Shown piece after piece: positions 8,702 to 17,448 of a stretch of 64,000 nt of DNA; the first letter of the stretch is position 1; the number at the start of each line of letters is the position of its first letter. The notes below the pieces were generated by a model. That model searched no databases and was not told the origin of the DNA. It was given only the letters and a program-made list of their open reading frames with translations. A program made the translations under genes and the position numbers. The stretch is taken from positions 62,001 to 126,000 of the forward strand of contig NZ_JAUHPV010000005.1 of NCBI RefSeq assembly GCF_030418315.1. The letters are read 5' to 3'. Source of the stretch: Demequina zhanjiangensis. GTDB lineage: Bacteria; Actinomycetota; Actinomycetes; Actinomycetales; Demequinaceae.

Positions 8702-10473
8702 GCGAGCCGACCACCATGCGGCAGACGCTGAAGCGCGGCTTCGCGCTCAGCCCCGAGTTCCGCAAGGGCTTCGGGATCACCCTGACCCTCGCCGGAGTGG
8801 CAGGGCTCGGCAAGACGGCGGTGCCGTTCGTCACCCAGCAGGTGACCGACCGCGGTCTCCTCGCGCCCGACGGCGTCGACGTGTCGATCGCCTTCACCTT
8901 CGCGGCCATCGGCGCGGCCCTGCTCATCGGTGCGACGTTCGTGGAGCGGATCGTCAGGATCCGCATGGTCGTGCAGGCCGAGGAGGGCCTCGCGACGCTG
9001 CGCATCAAGGCCTTCGACACCGTCCACGACCTGTCCGTCCTCACACAGAACGCCGACAGGCGAGGCAGCTACGTCTCCCGCGTGACGGGCGACGTCGAGA
9101 CCATGCGCGACCTCATGCAGTGGACGGGTGCGGCGATGATGATCGCGGCCTTCGAGTCGATGATCATGCTCGTCGTCATGCTCGTCTTCGCATGGCAGCT
9201 CGCGCTCGTCGTCATCGTGGCGTACATCCCCACGGTCGTGATGGTGAAGGTCATGCAGCCTCGCATCATGGCGGCCTACGGTCGCGTGCGCGCACGCGCC
9301 GGAGACCTGCTGGCCGCAACGGGCGAGCAGCTCGTCGGCATCTCCACGATCCGGTCCTACGGCGTGCACCGCCACATGAGAGACGACCTCGCGCGCACCA
9401 ACCGTGACATCGTGAAGGGTGACACCCGCGCGGGATGGCTCGGCACATCGCTGTTCTCCACGAACGCCGCAGCGCAGTCGATCGCGACCGGCCTCGCGCT
9501 CGTGGTGGGCACCAGGCTCGCCCTCGACGGCGCCGTCAGCGTCGGTACCGTCGTCGCCTTCGCATTCCTCGTGTACAGCTTCGCGGGACCGATCGGCTGG
9601 ATCATCGAGATGCTCGCCGAGATGCAGCGCGCGCTCGTCGGTTGGCGCCGGGTGATCGGGCTCGTGGACACTCCCGTGGTCGTCGCGGACCCGGGTGCGG
9701 ACGGCACGCCGATCCCGCGCGGGCGCGGAGAGGTGTCAGTCGAAGGGGTCAGGCTCCAGTATCCGACCGGGCCAGAGGTGCTCAAGGGCATCGACCTCGA
9801 GGTGCCGGCGGGTCGCCGCATCGCGCTGGTCGGCGAGACGGGCTCCGGCAAGACATCGTTCGTGCGCCTCCTCGCGCGGTTCATCGACCCGACCGGCGGC
9901 GGCGTCCGCATCGGCGGCGTCGATCTGCGCGACGTCCCGATGGACGACCTGCGCCGGTCCGTTGCGATCGTGCCGCAGGAGGGCTTCCTGTTCGACGGCA
10001 CCATCCGCAGCAACCTCGCCTACGCGCTCGACGAGTCGACCTCCGCCGAGGACCTCGAGCGTCAGGCGCTCGCCGTGTTCGAATCGCTCGGACTCGATGG
10101 CTGGCTCGCCGCGCAGCCTCACGGCCTCGACACGCCGGTGGGTCCGCGAGGCGAGCTGCTGAGCGCAGGGGAGAGGCAGCTGGTCGCGATCGCACGCGCC
10201 TACCTGCGCGACCCCGACGTGCTGATCCTCGACGAGGCGACCTCCGCCGTCGACCCTGCCACCGAGGTGCGGATCTCCCGCGCGCTCGAGTCGCTCATGC
10301 GCGGTCGCACGGCGATCGTGATCGCCCACCGGCTGTCCACGGCCGAGCGTGCCGACCTGGTCGCGGTCATGGACGCAGGCGAGCTGGTCGAGGTCGGCTC
10401 GCACAGCGATCTCGTCGAGCTCGGCGGCACCTACGCACGGATGCACGAGGCCTGGGTGGCGCAGACGCGCTGA
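8698..10473 (+). CDS. ABC exporter half-transporter, catalytic partner (subunit B)
   Basis: 591 residues from GTG 8698. Six-helix membrane domain (about 20-315), then a nucleotide-binding domain with Walker A GETGSGKT (379-386), Walker B LILDE with the catalytic Glu513 present, and switch His544 (IAHRLST). The signature is altered to LSAGE (488-492) instead of LSGGQ. In heterodimeric exporters such as the TM287/288 and LmrCD types, an altered signature in one subunit faces the altered Walker B of the other. Both deviations fall in the expected subunits, so the pair should form one active and one degenerate ATP site. Substrate unknown; position between hisF and hisI does not define it. Confidence 0.9.
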   Translation: MSEPTTMRQTLKRGFALSPEFRKGFGITLTLAGVAGLGKTAVPFVTQQVTDRGLLAPDGVDVSIAFTFAAIGAALLIGATFVERIVRIRMVVQAEEGLATLRIKAFDTVHDLSVLTQNADRRGSYVSRVTGDVETMRDLMQWTGAAMMIAAFESMIMLVVMLVFAWQLALVVIVAYIPTVVMVKVMQPRIMAAYGRVRARAGDLLAATGEQLVGISTIRSYGVHRHMRDDLARTNRDIVKGDTRAGWLGTSLFSTNAAAQSIATGLALVVGTRLALDGAVSVGTVVAFAFLVYSFAGPIGWIIEMLAEMQRALVGWRRVIGLVDTPVVVADPGADGTPIPRGRGEVSVEGVRLQYPTGPEVLKGIDLEVPAGRRIALVGETGSGKTSFVRLLARFIDPTGGGVRIGGVDLRDVPMDDLRRSVAIVPQEGFLFDGTIRSNLAYALDESTSAEDLERQALAVFESLGLDGWLAAQPHGLDTPVGPRGELLSAGERQLVAIARAYLRDPDVLILDEATSAVDPATEVRISRALESLMRGRTAIVIAHRLSTAERADLVAVMDAGELVEVGSHSDLVELGGTYARMHEAWVAQTR

Positions 10474-10503
10474 CACCTCGCGCCGTCATGGAAGGATGGG
10501 CGC

Positions 10504-10869
10504 ATGTCCTTGGATCCCACTCTTGCAGCGCGCCTGAAGCGCAACGACGACGGCCTGGTCTGCGCCGTCGTTCAGCAGCACGACACCCGTGAGGTGCTCA
10601 TGGTGGCCTGGATGAACGACGAGGCGCTCCACGAGACGCTCACGTCGGGCAGGGCCGTGTACTGGAGCAGGTCACGCCAGGAGCTGTGGCGCAAGGGGGA
10701 CACCTCGGGTCACCGGCAGGTCGTGGTGCGGGCGTCGCTCGACTGCGACGGCGACGCGATCCTGCTCGAGGTGAACCAGGTGGGCGCCGCGTGCCACACG
10801 GGTGAGCGGACGTGCTTCCTCACAGGGGGCGACCTGGGCGCGGTCGACGGTCGCGAGGTCGAGGGATGA
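10504..10869 (+). CDS. hisI: Phosphoribosyl-AMP cyclohydrolase HisI
   Basis: 121 residues, the usual size of a stand-alone HisI without a fused HisE pyrophosphatase. It opens the adenine ring of PR-AMP in histidine synthesis. The Mg-binding DCDGDA motif and the Zn ligands in [11 protein letters not shown] are present, as is the substrate segment [19 protein letters not shown]. An AAGGA site lies at 10492-10496. The stop overlaps the trpE ATG by 4 bases, which joins histidine and tryptophan genes in one transcript. Confidence 0.97.
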   Translation: MSLDPTLAARLKRNDDGLVCAVVQQHDTREVLMVAWMNDEALHETLTSGRAVYWSRSRQELWRKGDTSGHRQVVVRASLDCDGDAILLEVNQVGAACHTGERTCFLTGGDLGAVDGREVEG

Positions 10870-12413
10870 GCGACGCGCCCGTGCAGGTCGCGTGGGGCGA
10901 GACGTGGCCCGACCTGTCGCGCTTCAAGGAGCTCGGCGAGAGCCACCGCGTCGTGCCCGTGGTGCGTCGCGTGCTGGCCGACTCGACCACTCCCGTCGCC
11001 GTCTACCGCGCGCTCGCACAGTCGCGGCCCAACACCTTCATCCTCGAGTCCGCTGAGCCCGATGGCACGCTCGGACGCTTCTCGTTCATCGGCGTCCGGT
11101 CGCGGGCGGCCCTGACTGTCGACGGCGACGAGGCGCGCTGGACGGGCGACGTGCCCGTCGGCCTGGAGAGCGGGGCGCCTCTGCCCACGATCCGACAGGT
11201 GCTCTCCGAGCTCGCATCCGAGGCGATCCCTGGTCTCCCGCCCCTCACGGGCGGCATGGTCGGCGTCCTCGGCTGGGACATCATCCGCCAATGGGAGCCA
11301 ACGCTGCCGCACAAGGCGCCGGCCGAGATCGATGTGCCGGACGTGCTGCTGCTGCTCGCGACCGACATCGCGGTCGTCGACCATCTCGACGGCTCGGTGT
11401 GGCTGATCGCCAACGCGGTCAATGCGGATGCTCAGGCCAGCGGCATCGAGCAGGCCTACGAGGACGCAGTCGCCAGGGTCGACGCCATGGAGCGAGCGCT
11501 CGCCGACGCGCCAGGGGGAGAGGTCTCAGGTCTCGGCTCCGCCGATGAGCCCGAGGTGCGGATGCGGTCCGCCGTCGGTGAGTATGAGCGCACCGTCGAG
11601 TTCGCCAAGGAGGCCATCCGCGACGGCGAGGTCTTCCAGGTGGTCCCGTCGCAGCGCTTCGACATCCCGTGCGAGGCGACTCCGCTCGACGTGTACCGGG
11701 TGCTTCGCACGGTCAACCCGAGCCCGTACATGTACTGCTTCCAGCTCGAGGACGCCGACGGACGCGAGTTCGCGGTCGTCGGCTCGAGCCCGGAGTCGCT
11801 GGTGCGAGTCGAGCGCGGTGACGTGTCGACGTTCCCGATCGCAGGCTCGCGGCCCCGCGGCGCCACCCCTGAGGAGGACCGCCGCCTCGAGGAGGAGCTG
11901 CGCGCCGACCCGAAGGAGATCGCCGAGCACGTGATGCTCGTGGACCTCGCGCGCAACGACCTGGTGAAGGTGTGCGAGCCCACGTCAGTCGAGGTGGCGG
12001 ACTTCATGGCGCTCAACCGTTACAGCCACATCATGCATCTGTGCTCGACGGTGGTCGGTCGCCTCGAGGCGGGGCACACGGCCTTCGACGCGTTCACGGC
12101 GACGTTCCCCGCAGGCACCCTGTCCGGCGCGCCGAAGCCGCGCGCGATCGCGCTGATCGACGAGGTCGAGCCGGCCCGTCGCGCGTTCTACGGAGGCGCG
12201 GTCGGCTACTTCGACTTCGCCGGGAACACCGACACCGCGATCGCTATCCGTACCGCCCTCATCAAGGACGGCATCGCGTACGTCCAGGCAGGCGCGGGCA
12301 TCGTCGCGGACTCGGTGCCGGTGACCGAGGAGGCGGAGACGCGCAGCAAGGCGGCGGCGATGATCCGCGCAGTTTTCCTCGCGTCGCGGCTGTCCGCGCG
12401 CGGCCGTGGCTAG
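10866..12413 (+). CDS. trpE: Anthranilate synthase component I TrpE
   Basis: 515 residues from the ATG that overlaps the hisI stop; upstream in-frame starts lie within hisI and are rejected. TrpE makes anthranilate from chorismate with ammonia from TrpG (not here). The N-terminal [10 protein letters not shown] segment corresponds to the tryptophan feedback site (LLES type). The C-terminal chorismate-binding domain shows [32 protein letters not shown] and [15 protein letters not shown]. TrpE, TrpC, TrpB and TrpA are here, but trpD and trpG are not. The stop TAG lies in a TAGACT box preceding the next gene. Confidence 0.97.
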   Translation: MSDAPVQVAWGETWPDLSRFKELGESHRVVPVVRRVLADSTTPVAVYRALAQSRPNTFILESAEPDGTLGRFSFIGVRSRAALTVDGDEARWTGDVPVGLESGAPLPTIRQVLSELASEAIPGLPPLTGGMVGVLGWDIIRQWEPTLPHKAPAEIDVPDVLLLLATDIAVVDHLDGSVWLIANAVNADAQASGIEQAYEDAVARVDAMERALADAPGGEVSGLGSADEPEVRMRSAVGEYERTVEFAKEAIRDGEVFQVVPSQRFDIPCEATPLDVYRVLRTVNPSPYMYCFQLEDADGREFAVVGSSPESLVRVERGDVSTFPIAGSRPRGATPEEDRRLEEELRADPKEIAEHVMLVDLARNDLVKVCEPTSVEVADFMALNRYSHIMHLCSTVVGRLEAGHTAFDAFTATFPAGTLSGAPKPRAIALIDEVEPARRAFYGGAVGYFDFAGNTDTAIAIRTALIKDGIAYVQAGAGIVADSVPVTEEAETRSKAAAMIRAVFLASRLSARGRG

Positions 12414-12416
12414 ACT
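12411..12416 (+). promoter_or_regulatory. Possible -10 box (TAGACT) overlapping the trpE stop
   Basis: TAGACT starts at the trpE stop codon and lies 27 bases before the GTG of the next gene, giving a short leader with an AAGGAGG site. It would allow expression separate from the his-trp transcript. The -35 is weak. Confidence 0.35.
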
Positions 12417-12443
12417 GTCGTCACCCGGACCCAAGGAGGAGAA

Positions 12444-12683
12444 GTGTCGAGCAGCGTCAAGCTGAGTCCCCAGGACCTTCCCGAGGCAGCGCCTCACAAC
12501 CATGGCCGCACCCCCGCGGCCTGGGTGACCAACGTCGGCCTGGTGATCGCGTCGATCATCGCGGCTCTCGGCGTCGGCATTCCTCAGATGGCCTTCGTGT
12601 GGGTCGGGGCCGCCCTTGCCGTCGTGTCGCTTGCGGCCGGCGGTGCGCTCAAGGCTCTCGGCCACGGCCAGACCTCGAGCTGA
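12444..12683 (+). CDS. HGxxPAAW-family small membrane protein
   Basis: 79 residues from GTG 12444, with a strong AAGGAGG at 12433-12439. The cytoplasmic-looking N-terminus carries HNHGRTPAAW (residues 18-27), the signature of a small actinobacterial family known by that motif. Two predicted membrane helices (about 29-49 and 51-70) follow. Its function is unknown. Its place between trpE and trpC recurs in actinobacteria, but I know of no experiment linking it to tryptophan synthesis. Confidence 0.85.
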   Translation: MSSSVKLSPQDLPEAAPHNHGRTPAAWVTNVGLVIASIIAALGVGIPQMAFVWVGAALAVVSLAAGGALKALGHGQTSS

Positions 12684-12734
12684 GCGCGGCGCTGGCAGGC
12701 GCCGCATGCCCATTCACACGAAGGAGAAGACACC

Positions 12735-13040
12735 ATGACTGACATCCCGCCGCCCCCCATGCCGCCGCAGCCCGGATTCGCCGCTGGCCCCTCGGACTCG
12801 AAGAACAACCTCGGTACCTGGGCGCTCGTGCTCGGCATCCTGAGCATCGTCTGCTGCGGTCTGTTCGCGGGCATCCCCGCGATCATCGTCGGCAACAAGT
12901 CCAAGGAGGCCGCCGCGCAGGGTCTCGCCACCAACGGCAACCTGGGCCAGGTCGGCTTCATCCTGGGCATCATCGGCTCCGTGCTGTCGGTGCTCGGTGG
13001 CGTGTTCTACGGCATCGCCGCCGCCGCTGGCGCGTACTGA
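12735..13040 (+). CDS. DUF4190-type small membrane protein
   Basis: 101 residues. A Pro/Gly-rich cytoplasmic N-terminus (PPPPMPPQPGF) is followed by two hydrophobic helices (about 27-52 and 70-98) around a polar loop, NKSKEAAAQGLATNGNLGQ. This layout fits the DUF4190 family. AAGGAG lies about ten bases before the ATG. Function unknown. Confidence 0.75.
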   Translation: MTDIPPPPMPPQPGFAAGPSDSKNNLGTWALVLGILSIVCCGLFAGIPAIIVGNKSKEAAAQGLATNGNLGQVGFILGIIGSVLSVLGGVFYGIAAAAGAY

Positions 13041-13047
13041 TCCCGCT

Positions 13048-13473
13048 GTGACAGCCGCCGCCGTCACCGATCGCCGGACCCCGCACAGACTCGCGGGCCC
13101 GGCGGTGGTGACGGCGGCGCTGCTCGCTGGCACGGCGTACACGGGGGTGCAGGATCCCACCGGATCCGGAGTCTTCCCGTCATGCATCTTCTTCGCCGCG
13201 ACGGGACACTGGTGTCCCGGCTGCGGTGGCCTGCGCGCCGTCCACTCGCTGCTCGGCGGGGACCTCGCGCTCGCACTGCAGTACAACGTGGTGGTCGTGC
13301 TCCTGATCATCCCGATGGGCATCGCCGCGATCGCGCTGTGGTGGTACCGCGCGTGGCGCCGAAAGGGCACCATCCCCGTACCCATGTGGTTCGCGATCGG
13401 GCTTCCCGCGCTGCTCGGGGTGTTCTGGATCGTGCGCAACCTCCCGCCGTTCGCTCCCTACCTGACCGTCTAG
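13048..13473 (+). CDS. DUF2752 membrane protein
   Basis: 141 residues from GTG 13048, eight bases after the previous stop; an earlier in-frame ATG at 12997 would overlap the upstream gene and is not used. It carries the DUF2752 hallmark GHWCPGCGGLRAVHSLLGGD, a CPxCG motif beside a membrane helix, and further helices at about 75-97 and 109-129. Function unknown. Last of three small membrane-protein genes between trpE and trpC. Confidence 0.85.
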   Translation: MTAAAVTDRRTPHRLAGPAVVTAALLAGTAYTGVQDPTGSGVFPSCIFFAATGHWCPGCGGLRAVHSLLGGDLALALQYNVVVVLLIIPMGIAAIALWWYRAWRRKGTIPVPMWFAIGLPALLGVFWIVRNLPPFAPYLTV

Positions 13474-13523
13474 GCTCCGGTCGGCTCAGCGCCGACGCGG
13501 TCATCGGGCCGTTCGTCCGGCGC

Positions 13524-13529
13524 TACCAT
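13524..13529 (+). promoter_or_regulatory. Possible -10 box (TACCAT) for trpCBA-lgt
   Basis: TACCAT lies 24 bases before the trpC ATG, in the only gap of the trp region long enough for a promoter. The downstream leader carries GGGAGGTGG. No clear -35. Confidence 0.35.
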
Positions 13530-13553
13530 TGACGCCAGGGAGGTGGAGCAACA

Positions 13554-14363
13554 ATGAGCGTGTTGCAGAGCATCGTCGCAGGGGTCCGTGAGGACCTCGC
13601 AGTCCGTGAGCAGGCGACGTCGATGGACGCCTTGAAGGAGCGCGCCAGCCGCCTCCCGAGCGCGATCGACGCGTATCAGCGTCTCGCGCGGGACGAGGTT
13701 GCCGTCATCGCCGAGGTGAAGCGGTCCAGCCCGTCCAAGGGTGATCTCGCGGAGATCACGGATCCCGCCTCGCTCGCCACCGAGTATGAGGCCGGGGGAG
13801 CCTCGGTCATCTCGGTGCTCACCGAGCAGCGCCGCTTCGGCGGGTCGCTGACCGACCTCGACGCTGTCAGGGCGAAGGTCGACATCCCGATCCTGCGCAA
13901 GGACTTCATCGTCACCCCGTATCAGGTGTGGGAGGCACGCGCTCACGGCGCCGACGTCGTGCTCCTCATCGTCGCCGCGCTCGAGCAGATGGCGCTCGAG
14001 GGCCTCATCGAGCGCGTTCACTCGCTCGGCATGACCGCGCTCGTCGAGGTGCACGACACGGACGAGGTCGCGCGGGCAGTGGACGCCGGCGCACGCGTCG
14101 TCGGCGTGAACGCTCGCAACCTGAAGACGCTCGAGGTCGACCGGCACACCTTCGCCCGCGTGGCGCCTGCCATCCCTGACGGGATTCTGCGGGTGGCCGA
14201 GTCGGGCATCCGCGACAGCCACGATGTGGTCGAGTACGCGCGCCTCGGGGCCGACGCTGTGCTCGTGGGCGAGGCGCTCGTCAAGGACCGCGACCCGCGG
14301 ACCGCCGTCGCCGAGATGGTCGCCGCAGGAGCCCACCCCGCGCTTCGATCGGTGCGCCCGTGA
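13554..14363 (+). CDS. trpC: Indole-3-glycerol phosphate synthase TrpC
   Basis: 269 residues, a TIM barrel that closes the indole ring from CdRP. The catalytic lysines lie in [13 protein letters not shown] and ILRKDFIV, with glutamates in ALVEVHD and VAESGI and the asparagine block [20 protein letters not shown] site precedes the ATG. The stop overlaps the trpB GTG by 4 bases. No fused TrpF domain. Confidence 0.97.
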   Translation: MSVLQSIVAGVREDLAVREQATSMDALKERASRLPSAIDAYQRLARDEVAVIAEVKRSSPSKGDLAEITDPASLATEYEAGGASVISVLTEQRRFGGSLTDLDAVRAKVDIPILRKDFIVTPYQVWEARAHGADVVLLIVAALEQMALEGLIERVHSLGMTALVEVHDTDEVARAVDAGARVVGVNARNLKTLEVDRHTFARVAPAIPDGILRVAESGIRDSHDVVEYARLGADAVLVGEALVKDRDPRTAVAEMVAAGAHPALRSVRP

Positions 14364-15568
14364 CGGAATCGCTCCAGTCGGCGCCCGGTCCCTTCTTCGG
14401 CCAGTTCGGCGGCCGATTCCTCCCCGAGGCGCTCATGGCGGCGCTCGACGAGCTCACCGACGCGTATGACAAGGCGCGTGTGGACCCGGCGTTCACCGAG
14501 GAGCTCGAGCGTCTTGCCCGTGAGTACACGGGACGTCCGTCGATCATCACCGAGGTGCCGCGCTTCGCCAGGCATGCGGGCGGTGCGCGCATCTTCCTCA
14601 AGCGTGAGGACCTGAACCACACCGGCTCGCACAAGATCAACAACGTGCTCGGACAGGCCCTCCTGACGAAGCGCCTGGGCAAGACCCGCGTCATCGCGGA
14701 GACCGGTGCCGGGCAGCATGGAGTCGCGACCGCCACCGCCGCCGCCCTCATGGACCTCGACTGCGTGGTCTACATGGGGGAGGAGGACACCGAGCGCCAG
14801 GCCCTCAACGTCGCGCGCATGCGCCTCCTGGGCGCAGAGGTGGTGCCCGTCACGACAGGCTCCCGCACCCTCCGCGACGCGATCAACGAGGCGTTCCGTG
14901 ACTGGGTCGCGAACGTGGAGTCGTCCAACTACATCTTCGGCACGGCCGCAGGTCCGCACCCGTTCCCCGCGATGGTCCGCGACTTCCAGCGTGTGATCGG
15001 GGTCGAGGCGCGCGAGCAGATGCTCGCGCTCGGCGGCCTCCCTGACGCCGTGCTCGCATGCGTGGGCGGCGGCTCGAACGCGATAGGCAGCTTCGACGCG
15101 TTCCTCGACGATGCGGATGTCCGGCTGATCGGCTGCGAGGCGGCCGGTGACGGCGTCGACACCGACAAGCATGCGGCGACCCTCTCGCTGGGGTCTGTCG
15201 GCGTCCTGCACGGCTCGCGCTCCTACGTCCTGCAGAACGAGGACGGGCAGACGATCGCGTCGCATTCGATCTCCGCGGGCCTCGACTACCCGGGCATCGG
15301 ACCGCAGCACTCGTGGCTCAAGGACATCGGCCGTGCCGAGTACTGGCCGATCAGCGACGCGGAGGCCATGGACGCGTTCCGCCTGCTGTGCCGGACCGAG
15401 GGCATCATGCCCGCGATCGAGTCCTCGCACGCGCTCGCCGGCGCGATCAAGCTCGGCAACGAGCTCGGCCCGGAGGCCACCTTGCTCGTCACGCTCTCCG
15501 GAAGAGGAGACAAGGACGTCGAGCAGGCCGCCCAGTGGTTCGGAATGCTGCCGGGGGAGGACGCGTGA
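14360..15568 (+). CDS. trpB: Tryptophan synthase beta chain TrpB
   Basis: 402 residues from GTG. It condenses indole and serine using PLP. The PLP lysine is K92 in HTGSHKINN. The glycine-rich phosphate loop GGGSNAIG and the [13 protein letters not shown] segment are present. Length and motifs fit the TrpB1 type that pairs with TrpA. The stop overlaps the trpA GTG by 4 bases. Confidence 0.98.
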   Translation: MTESLQSAPGPFFGQFGGRFLPEALMAALDELTDAYDKARVDPAFTEELERLAREYTGRPSIITEVPRFARHAGGARIFLKREDLNHTGSHKINNVLGQALLTKRLGKTRVIAETGAGQHGVATATAAALMDLDCVVYMGEEDTERQALNVARMRLLGAEVVPVTTGSRTLRDAINEAFRDWVANVESSNYIFGTAAGPHPFPAMVRDFQRVIGVEAREQMLALGGLPDAVLACVGGGSNAIGSFDAFLDDADVRLIGCEAAGDGVDTDKHAATLSLGSVGVLHGSRSYVLQNEDGQTIASHSISAGLDYPGIGPQHSWLKDIGRAEYWPISDAEAMDAFRLLCRTEGIMPAIESSHALAGAIKLGNELGPEATLLVTLSGRGDKDVEQAAQWFGMLPGEDA

Positions 15569-16368
15569 CGGCGCTCGGAGATCGGCTCGACCAGATCAAG
15601 GCGGAGGGACGCTCGGCGCTCATCGGCTACCTGCCCGTCGGCTACCCGTCCGTCGAGGGCTCTGTGCGTGCCATGACCGCGATGGTCGAGGCGGGAGTGG
15701 ACATCGTCGAGGTCGGCCTGCCCTACTCCGACCCGGTGATGGATGGCGAGACCATCCAGCTGGCAGCAGAGGCGGCCCTGGCGACCGGCACCCGCGTGGC
15801 GGACGTCTTCACCGCGGTCAAGGCCGTGACCGACGCCGGCGCACCTGCCGTCGTGATGAGCTACTTCAACCCGATCCTTCAGTACGGACCCGACCGCTTC
15901 GCGGACGAGCTCCTGGCGGCGGGCGGCTCTGGAGTGATCCTGCCCGACATCACGCCGGACTCCGGTGCAGGGTGGGCCGAGGTCGCCGCGACGCGAGACA
16001 TCGACACCGTGCACCTCGTGGCGCTCACGACGACCCCTGAGCGGATGCACCTGACATGCCAGGCCTCCTCCGGATTCGTCTACGCCGCGGCCCTCATGGG
16101 GGTCACCGGCGAGCGTGCGTCCATCGGAGAGGGCGTGGATGCTCTCGTCGAACGGGCCCGTGAGGCAGGAGCACCTCGCGTCTGCGTGGGCCTCGGCGTG
16201 AAGACGGCCGCGCACGCTGCGCAGGTCGCGTCCTACGCGGACGGAGTCATCGTCGGCTCGGCGCTCGTGAGGTGCCTCGCCGACCACCCGGACGATCTCG
16301 ACGCCGGCATCGCGGCGCTCCGGGCCAAGACGGAAGAGCTTGCCGCCGGCGTGAGAGGACACGTGTGA
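15565..16368 (+). CDS. trpA: Tryptophan synthase alpha chain TrpA
   Basis: 267 residues from GTG 15565; an open frame extends upstream inside trpB but only this start fits the family. It cleaves indole-3-glycerol phosphate. The catalytic Glu and Asp lie in [21 protein letters not shown] and the [19 protein letters not shown] phosphate site are present. It overlaps lgt by 4 bases. Confidence 0.97.
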   Translation: MTALGDRLDQIKAEGRSALIGYLPVGYPSVEGSVRAMTAMVEAGVDIVEVGLPYSDPVMDGETIQLAAEAALATGTRVADVFTAVKAVTDAGAPAVVMSYFNPILQYGPDRFADELLAAGGSGVILPDITPDSGAGWAEVAATRDIDTVHLVALTTTPERMHLTCQASSGFVYAAALMGVTGERASIGEGVDALVERAREAGAPRVCVGLGVKTAAHAAQVASYADGVIVGSALVRCLADHPDDLDAGIAALRAKTEELAAGVRGHV

Positions 16369-17330
16369 GGGCGTCGATCCCCAGCCCGCCGATCGAGTGG
16401 TCCAGCGTCTCGCTGGGCCCTTTGACGATCCACATGTACGCGATCTTCATCCTGATCGGCATCTTCGTCGCGCTCTGGCTCGTGCGCCGTCGTTGGATCG
16501 AGCGCGGAGGTGATCCCGAGGTCGTCGAGTCGATCGCCTTCTGGGCGATCCCTTTCGGGATCATCGGCGGCCGGATCTACCACGTGATCTCCAGTCCCGC
16601 GGCGTACTTCGGCGAGAACGGCAACCCGATCGACGCGTTCAAGATCTGGGAGGGCGGCCTGGGCATCTGGGGCGCCGTCGCGCTCGGGGCCTTCGGCGCA
16701 TGGATCGGCGCGCGTCGGGCTGGAGCATCGTTCACCGCCTTCGCCGACTCGGTGGCGCCTGCGGTGCTGCTGGCCCAGGCGATCGGGCGCCTCGGCAACT
16801 ACTTCAACCAGGAGCTCTTCGGCGGGCCGACGGATCTGCCCTGGGGCCTTGAGATCGAAGAGGCCTTCCGGCCCGCGGGCTACGAGGCCTTCACCACGTT
16901 CCACCCGACGTTCCTCTACGAGATGCTGTGGAACCTCGCGGGCGTCGCCGTGCTGCTGTGGGCCGACCGTCGCTTCAAGCTGTGGGGCGGGCGTGTCTTC
17001 TGGCTGTACGTCGCGGTGTACACCGCGGGGCGCCTCTGGATCGAGACGGTGCGCATCGACACCGCCGTGCACGTCCTGGGGCTGCGCATCAACGTGTGGG
17101 TGGCGGGCATCGTGCTGCTCGGTGCCATCATCGCCTTCCTGGTCACCGGTGCGCGTCAGCGACGCCTGTCCGAGGTCCCCGACCGGGCCACGCTCGCGGC
17201 AGTCGGGGCGAGCGGTGCGCACACGCGCACTGAGTCGGAGGGGTCCGGAACCGAGGGCGAAAGCACTGCCGGTACCCTGGACGCGGCAGAAGACGCCGGC
17301 GACCCCGGCGATACCCCCAGCGCGCAGTAA
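16365..17330 (+). CDS. lgt: Prolipoprotein diacylglyceryl transferase Lgt
   Basis: 321 residues from GTG 16365, which overlaps the trpA stop by 4 bases. Lgt moves a diacylglyceryl group from phosphatidylglycerol to lipobox cysteines. The signature [16 protein letters not shown] is intact, as is RIYHVISS with the conserved His; about seven membrane helices span residues 18-262. A polar tail of about 55 residues rich in Glu, Gly and Thr follows the last helix. Substrates in this window include the FKBP-like and liv binding lipoproteins. Lgt after trpA is common in actinobacteria. Confidence 0.96.
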   Translation: MRASIPSPPIEWSSVSLGPLTIHMYAIFILIGIFVALWLVRRRWIERGGDPEVVESIAFWAIPFGIIGGRIYHVISSPAAYFGENGNPIDAFKIWEGGLGIWGAVALGAFGAWIGARRAGASFTAFADSVAPAVLLAQAIGRLGNYFNQELFGGPTDLPWGLEIEEAFRPAGYEAFTTFHPTFLYEMLWNLAGVAVLLWADRRFKLWGGRVFWLYVAVYTAGRLWIETVRIDTAVHVLGLRINVWVAGIVLLGAIIAFLVTGARQRRLSEVPDRATLAAVGASGAHTRTESEGSGTEGESTAGTLDAAEDAGDPGDTPSAQ

Positions 17331-17448
17331 AGAGTTCCAAAAGGGCTTGCCCGGCGCGGTACGCTGGTCACCCATGCTCCCCCCGGGTCGACGGTGCCCA
17401 TCAACCATGAGGACCCGCCGCGTGCGGCGTCCGATGAAGGACGGTTCA

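Noticed and set aside
12684..13553. trp attenuator or leader peptide before trpE or trpC
   Set aside because: trpE overlaps hisI, and the trpC leader has no short frame rich in Trp codons nor a clear antiterminator/terminator pair.
16849..17448. A 600-base upstream extension of the gltB frame
   Set aside because: It overlaps lgt in another frame, has no similarity to GltB, and the Ntn-type Cys must be close to the N-terminus; ATG 17449 has a proper ribosome-binding site.
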